A DNA stretch of 64,000 nucleotides. Origin: Monoplex corrugatus. Taxonomy: Eukaryota; Mollusca; Gastropoda; Littorinimorpha; Ranellidae. Position 1 is the stretch's first letter. Every line of letters begins with the position of its first letter. Shown one piece after another: positions 46,844-49,815 of this stretch. A program made the position numbers and the translations under genes. Below the pieces are notes generated by a model that was given only the letters and a program-made list of their open reading frames with translations, had not been told where the DNA came from and did not search any database. The stretch is taken from positions 53,609,746 through 53,673,745 of the forward strand of contig JAPXFY010000026.1 of the NCBI GenBank assembly GCA_030674185.1, in the 5' to 3' direction.

Positions 46844-48479
46844 GCACACTCGCAGACACACACAAACCAGTGACATCATATTTGAACTTTTTGCCATCTT
46901 CAAAAAAGTTCCTATTCCATGTGACAGTCAAGGATGGCTGAGAAATCAGAGCCAGTCTTGCAAGAAATCATTCAGTCTGAAACTATCTTGGGATTAAACA
47001 AAAAAATACCAGGAGAAAACTAAACAGGATATGTAAAGGTTTTTTTTTAAATATGTTTGCTTGTTTCATCAACATGTTTTGACTTGGGGAGGGGTCTTTT
47101 TCCATGTGCAGGAAGAGAAAATCTATGTTCAAGATCGCATCAAGGAGAATGGGGAATTGATATGGAAACTGTTAAACGAGGAGTCAGCTTTCTTCTACAT
47201 TGCAGGGTAGGTATAGTCATTGGAGCAGTCATGTAGGTCATCCGACAGTTGACTGTGTCGACATGGTTTATACTGTATGGTAGAGTGTCCTCTATACCTG
47301 AATCAGGTTTCTTTCATTTCAGATCAGATGGGATAATTCTTTATTACCAAGTGCACGTGTGTTGTGTACCAGTCGCAATGGTGTAGTGGTTAACACAATG
47401 GACTACCGACTGGAAGGTTGTGGGTTCGAATCCCCATCAGTCCCTTCAAAAATATATCATTGTGGGATTTTTCAGCTCTAACCGGCTTTTACCCAGAGTT
47501 GGGTGTGCTGTGGGCTCATTGGGAAGACTGGGACCACACAGTCGAGTCTCGTCCACTTCACAGCTGCGTTATCGAGGGTGTTGCTCAAATCTGACCAGCA
47601 CCACAAGTGTCTCTCGAGTTTGGTCGATGCCAGGATATATTATGATAGTAAGCGTATAGAGTACTGCCCTGTCACGCAGTCTCAATCCTAGATGGAACTC
47701 CATAGCATCATAATTATCATCCTCATCAACATCATCATCATCGCATTGTGAAAACAACTATGCCAACTTCTGTGGCCATTAAGGTGGCGTAAAAATGGGA
47801 CCAAAAAGAAATAGTGAGCACAAAGATAGCTTCCCTGAGTGTGATGATCCTAAAGAAAATTTTAAAAATGAAAAGTGCACGTGTGTGTCACAGGATCTTG
47901 TGTAGAGAAGTAGAACACATTGCACTACAGTTGTAAATATTCTGTATTATTTCCTGTTTAATAAGCAGTGAAAGTGAAATATTTTCATAATTGCTTATCT
48001 CACCACAATTTCTCATCATTTTTTTCTGCATTGAAAAAATAAATTGATTCAAGTTTTGTGTCAGTGTGTGCAAGTCAACCAGTACAACACAGTAGCCAGC
48101 ATTTCATGGTTATAGTTATTAACCTTTTTATTCCCTCACCATGTCCACCAGTTCTGAATAGGTGACAAAGTGAAAGATTTGACGCACATCTGGACTGCAG
48201 ATCCAGTCTGGTGGAAAATTGTGAACAGATAACTAGAACATAACCACATCGGAGAATGAACAGTTATTTAACAAATGCTAGTTTCATTTTTGTTATGCCT
48301 GTGTTATACACTAACCACACAGTACTGTTTGCAGCAATGCCAAACGAATGCCCGATGATGTGCGAGCCACTGTCAAAACCCTCATTCAGCAGCATGGCCA
48401 CAAGTCTGAGACAGAGAGTGAGGCCTACTTACAGTCACTGGAGCGAATGGGTCGGTGGCAGTTGGAAGCATGGTCATGA
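5013..48479 (+). CDS. NDOR1: NDOR1 (NADPH-dependent diflavin oxidoreductase 1), 3' part, 11 exons
   Basis: Spliced gene with exons 5013-5113, 7627-7821, 10161-10282, 11404-11576, 18790-18837, 24793-24900, 37531-37729, 40556-40615, 46273-46391, 47112-47206 and 48335-48479. The family passes electrons from NADPH through FAD and FMN to the cytosolic Fe-S assembly factor CIAPIN1/anamorsin (known for the family). Visible in the exons: FAD-domain start (PFLAP, HFQDVRL), PGDVV, the FAD-binding RAFSIASS motif, the NADPH-binding GPGTGIAPFR loop, FFGCRGSDKDFY, YIAGNAKRMPDDV, and a C-terminus ending in EAWS. About 420 residues follow from exon 7627 onward, plus about 33 from the first exon. The N-terminal flavodoxin domain is not in the window and is expected upstream. 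All junction phases agree. The first exon carries a 1-base frame problem, so this copy is either miscalled there or broken. Introns total over 40 kb and are mostly transposons. Confidence 0.9.
5225..6290 (+). mobile_element. degenerate RTE-like LINE fragment
   Basis: The fragment encodes EKDKIRDRWGECIKNL, GPPIMKDEVRATLKKMKQGK, IEKITVLQNEI and PKDMSKSIFSALP. After stops it continues with NIKRGVWQG and DNTVLIAENE. It is colinear with the RT of the LINE at 25330-36255, with several stops, frameshifts and small deletions. The YADD motif has decayed to YVDN. It is a dead copy without functional coding potential. Confidence 0.85.
6485..7626. repeat. degenerate minisatellite (TTGATATTCATGAGCTAACT unit) running up to a 3' splice site
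   Basis: Imperfect units of roughly 40-60 bp follow the consensus TTGATATTCATGAGCTAACT, then GAACTTG, then TGTGTGTA. A GT microsatellite is embedded at 6930-6995. The last recognisable unit (7588-7626) provides the splice acceptor of the next NDOR1 exon (CATGTGTGCAG). Between about 7345 and 7585 the repeat is interrupted by unrelated sequence. Confidence 0.7.
7627..7821 (+). CDS. NDOR1: NDOR1 exon: start of FAD-binding domain
   Basis: The exon lies between acceptor TGTGTGCAG and donor GA|GTGAGT. It starts with the third base of a codon and ends in phase 2. It encodes PPSRYQVVF, then GRPFLAPLFGNDRVTAP and DHFQDVRLVRLDISGSNI. This is the conserved opening of the cytochrome P450 reductase-type FAD domain as seen in NDOR1. 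Confidence 0.9.
7915..8670 (+). mobile_element. I-type LINE RNase H fragment, split by a SINE
   Basis: The text at 7915-8122 encodes VVLALKIVSQSKHRECL and SHPELLKFF. This matches the RNase H region of the LINE copies at 15971-16140 and 39465-39640. A SINE with a 15-bp target duplication is inserted at 8138-8638. Confidence 0.75.
8138..8638 (-). mobile_element. tRNA-derived SINE, complete, with 15-bp TSD
   Basis: The reverse complement begins ACCAGTCGCAGTGGTGTAGT, with an A-box-like TGGTGTAGTGG and a B-box-like GGTTTGAATCC. It is colinear with the SINE at 47363-47872. The target site CTCAACTACAAACTT is present at 8123-8137 and again at 8639-8653. Confidence 0.9.
8654..9034. other. unassigned intronic sequence
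   Basis: No gene or clear repeat is recognised beyond the short LINE remainder at its left edge. Confidence 0.35.
9035..9345 (+). repeat. interspersed repeat, SINE-like (second copy at 53100-53425)
   Basis: Shared landmarks with the copy at 53100-53425 are GCAGGCTGGTTGATTCTTC, GAGTTCAGCCCCAGCCTGCA, CCCATCTTAATG, GGGTTTTGTGCAGGCTTAGG, and a 3' end with GTGCGATGAATCCCTCTT. A B-box-like GTTCARYCCC suggests a tRNA-derived head. The right half is well conserved, and no autonomous coding is seen. Confidence 0.65.
9480..10172. repeat. 54/55-bp minisatellite copying the 3' splice site of the next exon
   Basis: About 12 tandem units read CTGTAGCARTGTGACTGATT, GTGACAG, RTACAAGCCAGGTTATG, TGACAGTTTAC. 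Every unit contains an AG acceptor followed by the first bases of the exon that begins at 10161 (ATACAAGCCAGGTGATG). The true splice site lies in the last unit. Some units have a shortened RTACAAGCCTGTGATATG variant, and this variant recurs in a regular alternation. Confidence 0.95.
10161..10282 (+). CDS. NDOR1: NDOR1 exon: FAD-domain PGDVV segment
   Basis: The acceptor is GATTGTGACAG, in the last unit of the minisatellite. The donor is G|GTTGGT, a weak GT site supported by phase. It encodes YKPGDVVMIQPQN, then QVQQFLTHMGLN and FYLQLNDS. The first A completes GAA with the previous exon, and the last G completes an Asp codon with the next exon at 11404. Confidence 0.9.
10322..10908 (-). mobile_element. 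RTE-like LINE 3' fragment, minus strand
   Basis: The reverse complement encodes AGRIGQAKIAFKKMTSILTN, ILLYGCEAWTVSKQSQSK, LRRMLRVPWTTKKTNE and a C-terminus ending MQQGT, followed by a (GAT)n-like tail at 10322-10345. It is nearly identical to the C-terminus of the LINE at 25330-36255. An open frame covers 10342-10890, but only the post-RT region is present. Confidence 0.9.
11181..11375. mobile_element. TTAA-flanked MITE (piggyBac-like termini)
   Basis: The termini CCCCTTTGACTCCC and GAAGTCAAAGGG are inverted repeats flanked by TTAA at 11177-11180 and 11376-11379. The inside holds a second inverted pair (CCCTTTGATTC / GAGTCAAAGGG) around a C-rich run at 11273-11289. A related 122-bp copy lies at 50793-50914. 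Confidence 0.75.
11404..11576 (+). CDS. NDOR1: NDOR1 exon: connecting domain
   Basis: The acceptor is TATGTACAG and the donor is CAG|GTAAGA. It encodes (D)APFPNTLPQPCTIGQVVR, YLDIGSVPRRSFFEML, then LEHEKLKEFCTPEGQ. The start at 11404 was chosen over an AG at 11432 because only this one gives a matching phase with the previous exon and keeps the conserved LPQPC. It ends in phase 0. Confidence 0.9.
11705..11885 (+). repeat. LINE/SINE-type 3' tail with embedded TG/CG microsatellite
   Basis: The repeat ends AGCGCTTAGATTTGATTTTA, then TCAAGATTTTGTGCTATATA, then (ATT)n. A second copy at 45845-46045 shares the whole stretch, including the TG/CG microsatellite. The GCGCTATATAAAT(ATT)n ending is typical of L2/CR1-type LINE tails (family knowledge). 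Confidence 0.6.
12464..12850 (+). pseudogene. LINE endonuclease (EEP) domain remnant
   Basis: Open segment of the exonuclease/endonuclease/phosphatase-type endonuclease of the surrounding LINE. The start of the domain (12377-12435, HWNIRGV) is separated by a TAG stop at 12434. LLLGDLGGHSPLWDS corresponds to the family GDFNAHxxxW motif with Asn replaced, and a stop follows at 12850. Confidence 0.75.
13739..14389 (+). pseudogene. LINE reverse transcriptase domain remnant
   Basis: Motif A (FFDLEKAYD) and motif C (FVDDFAVY) are both visible. The region between them (13-14.1 kb) has lost sequence: the expected IPQGSVLSPxLF appears as NKRTFSPALF. Upstream linker sequence at 13375-13670 belongs to the same ORF in broken frames. 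Confidence 0.75.
15225..15970 (+). mobile_element. 5'-truncated LINE (GDADR family) with 13-bp TSD, inside the I-type LINE
   Basis: The open frame 15286-15960 encodes QVPLENVKDFRYLGSV, LKCLVWPVMLYGCEAWTM, RVEAAELWFYRRLLRVKW and a C-terminus GDADR, followed at once by the 3' end GGTGAGACAGGTGAG. This is the post-RT region of an RTE-like LINE; the catalytic domain is missing. AATGAACTGACTG occurs at 15212-15224 and again at 15971-15983, giving a clean target-site duplication. Related 3' fragments lie at 1-310, 25036-25230 and 37050-37485. Confidence 0.9.
16555..17368. repeat. 37-bp tandem array arisen inside a LINE RNase H region
   Basis: About 22 units follow GATGTGAGACATAAGCACAA, GGTGAACTCCTTAACGC. 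Variants are CGC/CGA/TGA at the junction and GCAC/GGAC inside. The single-copy parent is visible in the paralogous LINE at about 40057-40093 (DVRHKHYTADSL). The period is not a multiple of three, so the expansion destroys the LINE frame. Confidence 0.95.
17533..18594 (-). mobile_element. piggyBac element i, internally deleted (TTAA-flanked)
   Basis: The TIRs CTCACTCGGTACG / CGTACCGAGTGAG are flanked by TTAA at 17529-17532 and 18595-18598. On the minus strand about 18021-18290 encodes a piggyBac-type acidic N-terminus (RRFTAAKVIEVLQTEGLDIE). The catalytic domain is absent. The right end has two CGCTATAGCG palindromes. The related LINE tail at 40240-40260 (ATCTTAACCCGGTTGTC) shows the empty TTAA site. 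Confidence 0.9.
18522..18575. promoter_or_regulatory. paired subterminal palindromes of piggyBac element i
   Basis: CGCTATAGCG occurs at 18522-18531 and 18566-18575, 44 bp apart. The outer one is centred about 24 bp from the element end. Each copy is preceded, reading from the end inward, by a GTAYGACNGAA-like module. Confidence 0.7.
18790..18837 (+). CDS. NDOR1: NDOR1 micro-exon (16 codons)
   Basis: The acceptor is TTTGTTTCAG and the donor is GAG|GTGAGA. It encodes DDLFSYCNRVRRTILE and is in phase 0 at both sides. The YCNRxRRTILEVL motif is characteristic of NDOR1 and continues in the exon at 24793. Confidence 0.9.
18870..19285. repeat. older interspersed repeat, left part, with T/A-rich tandem units
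   Basis: Four units of about 47-50 bp (CAATCTCTTTTTTCAAAAAA, TGGAGAGATTGGATGGTTGA) are followed by sequence matching 37850-38076. The repeat continues after piggyBac ii at 22109-22226 and after piggyBac iii at 23001-23060. Confidence 0.6.
19628..21367 (-). mobile_element. LINE with C-terminal C2H2-like motif, 13-bp TSD
   Basis: The minus strand encodes VKQGCILAP, MLFADDAAVVTHTQWDLQSL, YLESTITDNLSLDTEI, LLYGSEAWTTHAHQEKRL, LHWLGHVRRMEDGRIPKD and a C-terminal YTCDRCHRDCLSRIGLYSH. Several frames are needed, so it is a pseudogene that starts within the RT domain (5'-truncated). The target duplication AAAATGGGTATTA is at 19615-19627 and 21368-21380. A short (TAC)n tail marks the 3' end on the left. 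The clade is not decided from sequence alone. Confidence 0.85.
21641..21916 (-). pseudogene. piggyBac transposase N-terminal remnant
   Basis: The minus strand reads MIKRARYTVQQVLDEILLDN followed by an acidic Glu/Ser-rich stretch. It is similar in layout to the start of the intact transposase at 40887 (KRYTALDVLDEIF and acidic residues). No catalytic domain follows. Confidence 0.7.
22024..22089. promoter_or_regulatory. paired subterminal palindromes of piggyBac element ii
   Basis: GCGCCTGACAA-A-TTGTCGGGCGC lies at 22024-22046 (one arm mismatch). GCCCGACAA-T-TTGTCGGGC lies at 22071-22089 (perfect arms). The centres are 45 bp apart and the outer centre is 24 bp from the element end at 22104. 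Confidence 0.75.
22231..22996. mobile_element. piggyBac element iii, non-autonomous (TTAA-flanked)
   Basis: The TIRs CTCTTTGAAGACGTAA / TTACGTCTCCAAAGAG (one mismatch) are flanked by TTAA at 22227-22230 and 22997-23000. No transposase remnant is recognised in its 766 bp. Three 44-bp units at the right end each hold an AGCGGAATATCCGCT-type palindrome. Confidence 0.88.
22877..22979. promoter_or_regulatory. triple subterminal palindromes of piggyBac element iii
   Basis: AGCGGA-ATA-TCCGCT lies at 22877-22891 and 22965-22979, and AGCGGA-ATG-TCTGCT at 22921-22935. The spacing is exactly 44 bp twice. The outermost centre is 24 bp from the end at 22996. Confidence 0.75.
23061..23855. other. unassigned intronic sequence
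   Basis: AT-rich sequence with no recognised coding, RNA or mobile-element signal. Confidence 0.35.
23856..24400 (+). repeat. 0.5-kb interspersed repeat (copy 1 of 3) with LINE-like 3' tail
   Basis: Shared with 51655-52175 (+) and 62430-62940 (-). Landmarks are ATTATCCCCACCTTCTGGAA, TTTTCTGTCA, GTCCATTCACCTGTATGTGT, AATAAAGTCTTACGTAC, CATTTTTGGCTCTAGGGAA and AAATTGGACAGAGTGGTC. The 3' end (GTTATAGCTCTGATACGG, CAGTCGAATGGGCTTTAAAC) resembles the 3' tail of the I-type LINEs at 18617 and 40277. Confidence 0.8.
24401..24792. other. unassigned intronic sequence before exon
   Basis: Nothing recognised. It ends with the acceptor TATCCTGACAG of the next NDOR1 exon. Confidence 0.35.
24793..24900 (+). 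CDS. NDOR1: NDOR1 exon: FAD-binding RAFSIASS motif
   Basis: The acceptor is CTGACAG and the donor is CAG|GTAAAA, phase 0 at both sides (36 codons). It encodes VLQDFHLTSKCVPFDYLFDL, then IPPLQPRAFSIASSPQ. The RxFSIASS motif contacts FAD in this reductase family. Confidence 0.93.
25036..25230 (-). mobile_element. short LINE 3' fragment (GDADR family), minus strand
   Basis: The reverse complement encodes NISGLYIQEIVHKSQDRVAW and KTEPGDADR and ends with AGGTGAG, matching 37340-37485. Confidence 0.75.
25403..26800 (+). pseudogene. RTE-like LINE endonuclease and linker (stop and frameshifts)
   Basis: The EEP endonuclease shows KVATWNIRTLLQKGK, ILGLGEVRWKGAG, VYAPTSASSQEDIDNFYEVL, VTVIMGDFNAKVGQDR, NQIDYILI and, in a shifted frame, GADCNSDHNLIVGRF. 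The conserved N, E, DFN and SDH catalytic motifs can all be found. The frame is broken by TAG at 26120, a frameshift before 26230 and another near 26505. The linker ends EKDKILDRWGEYVKDLF at the DIRS junction. Confidence 0.9.
26817..26945. repeat. DIRS left inverted terminal repeat
   Basis: Starts CGTGGCTCACTAATGCAATA and ends near GTTCTTCCTCTTTTC. It is the inverse of 34505-34636 with only a few differences over about 130 bp, then the two sequences diverge. It contains TTGCGCATGCGCATG. Confidence 0.93.
28708..30682. mobile_element. TIR DNA transposon, non-autonomous, 4-bp TSD (CTCA)
   Basis: The ends are CACGGCTGTTTAA and TTAAACAGCCGTG, with a second inverted pair GATCACTTAG / CTAAGTGATC just inside. 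CTCA flanks both sides (28704-28707 and 30683-30686), and joining them restores the gag repeat text TACAGCTCAACCCCGG. No transposase is recognised. It contains GT, TC and CTGT microsatellites at 29518-29562, 29625-29670 and 29760-29950. CAC termini with a 4-bp TSD would suit a CACTA/Chapaev-like group, but this is uncertain. Confidence 0.88.
30572..30650 (+). other. tRNA-like segment inside the TIR transposon
   Basis: GTAGCGCAGCGGGTAAGC resembles a tRNA A-box region. GTGCGAATCGCTG about 30 bases later weakly resembles a B-box. The spacing is plausible for a pol III promoter, but the fold was not computed and no acceptor stem is evident. Confidence 0.3.
31449..33100 (+). pseudogene. DIRS reverse transcriptase/RNase H, RT core deleted
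   Basis: Fingers and motif A are present (METPWSICDALLPDDWGISI, DLRDAYSHLFIHPRDRTYLQ, FQFRAFPQG). The text then jumps to RNase H (LFTDASSSGWGAYVGL in corrected frame, HINILELEAVF, IDTDNTTMARYINKQ, SAMHVPGKMNILA) and to SQVDLFATRFHRRLHL and VLVAPRWPAQTWFPELLHL. The YxDD catalytic motif is missing, so a deletion lies near 32410-32500. Several frameshifts and stops are present. The element cannot make an active RT. Confidence 0.85.
33385..34330 (+). pseudogene. DIRS tyrosine recombinase, defective
   Basis: Broken frames encode LLTLALGRHCSEVHALGGLS, SLRLLPDFLAKNQSPGSP, SILAPDDE and RPHEIGAWALSLAF. The end reads SLGTFIPSYRRDVYRLRD with the nucleophilic Tyr in place. In the H-x-x-R box the Arg is replaced by Gly (HEIGA, about 34086-34100), and there are in-frame stops, so recombinase activity is unlikely. 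Confidence 0.8.
34338..34435. repeat. DIRS internal complementary region
   Basis: GCATTAGTGAGCCACGGTAT, AGTATGTGTAATTAAA is the complement of the element's left end. The following AAAGGAAATTTTCCTTCTAA through ACTTACCGTGGCTCAC is the complement of its right end. The two meet at an A run, reproducing the circle junction. This is diagnostic for DIRS elements. Confidence 0.9.
34505..34678. repeat. DIRS right inverted terminal repeat and outer end
   Basis: The inverse of 26817-26945 covers 34505-34636. It is followed by the outer end (GGTAAGTATGTTAGATTAAA through AAAATTTCCTTTT), which is copied inversely in the internal complementary region. Confidence 0.92.
34679..36232 (+). CDS. RTE-like LINE reverse transcriptase and C-terminal region (open frame)
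   Basis: The frame is open to TGA at 36230-36232. Motifs seen: GPPIMKDEVRAALKKMKPGK, KAPGPNNITTEMIEAL, AEEQCGFVEGKG, motif A LCFVDYIKALDRV, NIKRGVRQGCVLSPDLFSLY and motif C VRYADDTVLIAESE. After these come FKYLGTIISSDGRCTSEIAG, ILLYGCEAWTVNKQSQNK and LRRMLRVPWTAKKTNE. Catalytic Asp residues are intact. The frame is open upstream through the DIRS end to an ATG at 34622, which would add 19 foreign residues. The LINE's own ORF start lies upstream of the DIRS element, so the full protein cannot be made from this locus. Confidence 0.9.
   Translation, partial: EDDRNEEHIIKKNFEGPPIMKDEVRAALKKMKPGKAPGPNNITTEMIEALEEFGIEKITVLLNEIYDTGKIPKDMSKSIFIALPKKTGAIECELHRTISLMSHVTKILLRIVMMRTRNRIKREIAEEQCGFVEGKGTINAIYILRTIIERSNEMNKDLYLCFVDYIKALDRVRHDELINQLERLNVDGKDLRIIRNMYWEQTAAMRIENNVSSFQNIKRGVRQGCVLSPDLFSLYSENIMRNLEEDPGLKVGGKMINNVRYADDTVLIAESERDLQNLVNILEIESKGKGLELNSRKTEVMVISKKHEIPSCKITANGTTLTQVDKFKYLGTIISSDGRCTSEIAGRIGQAKTAFKKMTSILTNKCLSINIRKRVLECYIEPILLYGCEAWTVNKQSQNKIEAAEMWFLRRMLRVPWTAKKTNETVLMEADTSRSLIRKIRKRQATFIGQFMRKGDLEHLATTGKLEGKRAPGKPREKMLDVLAEWLGTGRVGEMLGATRDRGRWKSMIANAIQQGT
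36256..37045. other. unassigned intronic sequence with AT/GT microsatellite
   Basis: No recognised gene. An (AT)n/(GT)n microsatellite lies at 36670-36747. Confidence 0.4.
37050..37485 (+). mobile_element. LINE 3' fragment (GDADR family)
   Basis: It encodes LIWPVMIYGCAWTLRKAD-like text, then TNESVPEQLGTTRTLLAD, NKRRLKYIGHESCNKNTD, NISGLNIQEIVHKSQDRVAW and KTEPGDADR, ending at 37484 next to AGATGAGACC. Frames are interrupted and the RT domain is absent. Confidence 0.85.
37531..37729 (+). CDS. NDOR1: NDOR1 exon: FAD domain end and start of NADPH-binding domain
   Basis: The acceptor is CTGTAACCAG and the donor is G|GTAAGA. It encodes AHPGELHVLMAVVKYRTKLH, RQGICSTWLASL, IPIWVKAGTISFP and SPVVMVGPG. 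It ends in phase 1 in the middle of the GPGTG NADPH loop. Confidence 0.93.
37850..38260 (+). repeat. second copy of the older repeat, with empty TTAA sites
   Basis: CAATCTCCCGTTAAAAAAAG and the text GATGGATCTATACCAGATTT, GTGCCTAAAATAAAATAA align with 18870-19285. The continuation GGTATTTGAACAGCACTTTC aligns with 22109 onward. The TTAA at 38073-38076 and 38195-38198 occupy the positions where piggyBac ii and iii sit in the other copy. Confidence 0.75.
38422..38462. repeat. (GT)n microsatellite
   Basis: Uninterrupted GT dinucleotides of about 40 bp. Confidence 0.95.
38463..39440. other. unassigned intronic sequence
   Basis: AT-rich with a T/C-rich run at 38727-38757. No gene or family is recognised. 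Confidence 0.35.
39450..40340 (+). mobile_element. I-type LINE 3' fragment (RNase H and 3' UTR)
   Basis: The open frame 39570-40169 encodes YQIVFAWISGHIGIRGNEKA, DSLAKNATREKMSKYF, KSKVHSYIRNLWQEDWN, CDKALSIRHLLFDCWDLYDV and a C-terminus FLQEINRFHLI. An upstream portion (LTALVWAQKMVSKSKHKDF-like) is separated by a T run at 39525-39552. The 3' UTR ends GAGCAATATGAACTTGAACT. It is truncated inside RNase H and is the cleanest parent copy for comparison with the LINE at 12377-18690. Confidence 0.88.
40556..40615 (+). CDS. NDOR1: NDOR1 exon: NADPH-binding loop
   Basis: The acceptor is GCCCAACAG and the donor is G|GTGAGG. It encodes TGIAPFRSYVHEKEAFGLG and joins the previous exon to make GPGTGIAPFR. 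A piggyBac element starts only 24 bp after its donor. Confidence 0.92.
40655..40715. promoter_or_regulatory. paired subterminal palindromes of piggyBac element iv
   Basis: TACGAGTAACGCTCGTA (40655-40671) and TACGAGTGCCACTCGTA (40699-40715) lie with centres 44 bp apart. The outer centre is 24 bp from the element end. Both are followed by GTAAAMTCG. They lie between the TIR and the transposase ATG at 40887. Confidence 0.75.
40887..41681 (+). CDS. piggyBac transposase (PGBD4-like), exon 1
   Basis: ATG at 40887 (MAARPSTSSARPVFKRYTAL) was chosen as the first ATG of the frame. 265 codons: an N-terminal DVLDEIF segment, an acidic Glu/Asp/Ser stretch (about residues 30-105), then a Gly/Arg-rich patch (RRGRGRGRGRGSGRRRGPRG, residues 107-135). 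The DDE_Tnp_1_7 start follows (FTGNPGLKVSCANFRPVDYL, FLGLVLLMGIVRLPSIELYW, SSIMTRNRFQ). The frame ends at CAG|GCAAGT, a GC-type donor. The text continues exactly at 42614, where NRFQ-ILLQFLHFNNN restores the family's typical NRFxxILxFLHF. An octamer ATGCAAAT lies at 40842-40849 upstream; its role is unknown. Confidence 0.88.
41682..42613 (+). other. GC-AG intron of the transposase, filled by a GT macrosatellite
   Basis: 932-bp intron from CAG|GCAAGT to TGTATTTCAG|AT, phase 0. It holds long (GT)n tracts and three compound units of about 240-280 bp starting near 41828, 42109 and 42346. Each unit includes GATACTGTCAGTGTGTGCTT, and the first two also share GCAAGTTT and AGCACTTTTTT text. Long open frames here are CV/CH dipeptide artefacts. 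Confidence 0.75.
42614..43810 (+). CDS. piggyBac transposase (PGBD4-like), exon 2
   Basis: 398 residues to TAG at 43808-43810. The three catalytic Asp residues are recognisable: AVCVDESLLLWKGR, HVYTDNWYSS and NMGGVDKQDQ. A C-terminal cysteine-rich domain follows (CRVCTKKIKV, YYCPSCPSKPGLCLGQC, FKDYHTKF), as in active piggyBac transposases, where it binds end DNA. There are no stops or frameshifts. The total predicted protein is about 663 residues, somewhat longer than typical because of the acidic and Gly/Arg-rich N-terminus. The family cuts and pastes at TTAA. Confidence 0.92.
   Translation: MLLQFLHFNNNAAMPVPGDPAYDRLYKIRPILDHLHERFQEVYEPRQAVCVDESLLLWKGRLIFRQYIPLKRARFGIKIYLCCESDGGVKGSGGYCYRFKVYAGKEDPVNEVQPVLESVNADNPTLSASEKMVLYLVAPLLEKGYHVYTDNWYSSLRLYLYLLERNTLACGTVRENRGIPEELRGVKLDPGSSAALCGDNKIVATKYHSTKVVHLLSSVHGHTEAPIPHRGRRGVNMRPSVSSNYNRNMGGVDKQDQLLHPYDCSRKSMKWTKKLFFHFLQVAACNAFILQKSRGDDSCNTFLSFLESVITSWIWPDQVPAVEEGKTDDEVRVGAHHFLFPLPPTPNKSNPTKPCRVCTKKIKVRKESRYYCPSCPSKPGLCLGQCFKDYHTKFVYWQ
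43811..45459. other. 3' part of piggyBac element iv
   Basis: AT-rich sequence with no recognised gene, ending in the right TIR (CTGAGCAGTTAAGGGG). A weak internal period is suggested by GTGTTTACTCAACATCA-like text recurring (for example 44390-44410, 44765-44780 and 45130-45145). Confidence 0.5.
45845..46045 (+). repeat. LINE/SINE-type 3' tail with TG/CG microsatellite (second copy)
   Basis: Matches 11705-11885: CTCTATAATTTTCCATTGCT, TTTATTCTTTCTCCCCATTT, then TG/CG repeats, AGCGCTTAGATTTGATTTTA, TTGCGCTATATAAA and (ATT)n. Confidence 0.65.
46273..46391 (+). CDS. NDOR1: NDOR1 exon: NADPH-binding domain core
   Basis: The acceptor is TTTGTTGCAG and the donor is CAG|GTCAGT. It encodes (G)SYLFFGCRGSDKDFYFRR, EWETLEQKKLLILFTAFSRD and Q. 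The FFGCR strand and the FSRDQ pyridine-nucleotide contact region are conserved in the family. Starts in phase 1, ends in phase 0. Confidence 0.93.
46803..46865. repeat. (CA)n microsatellite
   Basis: CA tract of about 40 bp followed by imperfect CA/CG repeats. Confidence 0.9.
47112..47206 (+). CDS. NDOR1: NDOR1 exon: NADPH-binding domain
   Basis: The acceptor is TCCATGTGCAG and the donor is GG|GTAGGT. It encodes EEKIYVQDRIKENGELIWKL, LNEESAFFYIAG. KxYVQxR is the NADPH 2'-phosphate region of this family. Ends in phase 2. Confidence 0.93.
47363..47872 (+). mobile_element. tRNA-derived SINE, complete, with 14-bp TSD
   Basis: A-box-like TGGTGTAGTGG and an exact B-box GGTTCGAATCC lie in the first 70 bp. 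A 430-bp body ends in an A-rich tail. AAGTGCACGTGTGT flanks both sides (47349-47362 and 47873-47886). It is the best-preserved member of the family also seen at 594-925 and 8138-8638. Confidence 0.92.
48335..48479 (+). CDS. NDOR1: NDOR1 terminal coding exon
   Basis: The acceptor is CTGTTTGCAG. The first C completes GGC after the previous exon's GG. It encodes NAKRMPDDVRATVKTLIQQH, GHKSETESEAYLQSLERMGR, WQLEAWS and a TGA at 48477-48479. The 3' UTR extent is not clear; no polyadenylation signal can be picked with confidence close downstream. Confidence 0.93.
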
Positions 48480-49815
48480 CTTCTACATCAGTTTTATTGC
48501 AAATCCATTTCAGAAGTCTTTTTTTTTTAATTATCTTTAAGAATATATTTATGTCCACCATAAGGAAATATATGTGCTGCTGTTGCATTCAATTGTGTGA
48601 ATCAAAGACTGGAGTATGATATTTTTGACTGAATTACAGACTACTTGTGACTGAATTACAAGCTAGAAAGTAGAATAATTTTCACAACAGTACAGTAATT
48701 GTTGAGGTCCATTATGGTTTCCAACTAGTTGATTTGGATAGTGGACATTCAAAACTTTTATTCCCAAATATCTTAAGTTACCAAGTGTTTATTCCATTTT
48801 ATTTATCAAAAAAAAAAAAAGTCATTGCTCTTTAGTGTTGTTATATCTTGTATCTGTGTGAAAAGTTAAACAGTTTATAAGAAAATCTGTATCAAAGTAA
48901 CTGCCAGCATTCAAGCAACCAGAAACACACAAAAATAGAGCAAGAAACATCTGTCTAATTAACAAAACAAGACAGGCACAAAACTTCGGTCAACTGGCCT
49001 TTGTCAAACACACTCAAAAGACAAGGAAAACAGATACACAAAACTGAGGATGAAAACAGCAGAACTTCCCTAATGTTTTATCAAGTGCAGGATCTGATGA
49101 TTCTTTTTCGTCAGCTTCAGACCTACTGTTGGCTGCCCACCTGATGATACCTCCATGGTTCAACCTGAATCTATTTCCATGTCTGCTATGAAAGATACCT
49201 AGAGTCATTTTCTACAACTGAGCGAAACATCAAGGAAGTTCTGTTGGTTTTTGTCCTAAGCTTTGTGTAGTTGTTTCTTTGTTGTCTTTTTAATATGCTT
49301 GACAAAAGCCAGTTGGTCAAAAATTTGCACCCATTTGGTTAATCAAGTATGCATTCTGATTGTAATTTTGTTTCTAGTTTGTGGTGAACTCTTACTTGCT
49401 GGATGGCTGAACTAAAAGAGCTGTGAACTAAGATCATGTCTTCAGTTTAATTCCAGACTGCAGCACAGCAATAACACAGAAACTGGCCTCTTCACTGTCC
49501 TCTTAATTTTTAGAATGCCACGCTAGTCATTTGAGAACGACGGATAATTCACACCCCTGTCATTGCCATGCTGGCTGTTCTGGAACATTGTCACATATCT
49601 CAATTTTGTGAAAGTTTCTACTTTGTTCAGGAATCATAGGCTTGGTAGCTTTTGATCCATCAAGGTTCCCTTAAATTTAATCATAATGAGAAACTACGTC
49701 ATCCATTTTGAACAAGTTTACTGGCTGTGCCACTCACAGCAAGGAAAATGGCAACACTGCTCGAGGGAGAGTATGAGCAGCTCACAACACTCTCGACTCA
49801 TAAATTTAGCTGCTG
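48480..49815. other. NDOR1 3' UTR and downstream sequence
   Basis: No further coding. The boundary between 3' UTR and intergenic sequence cannot be set from sequence alone. Confidence 0.4.
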
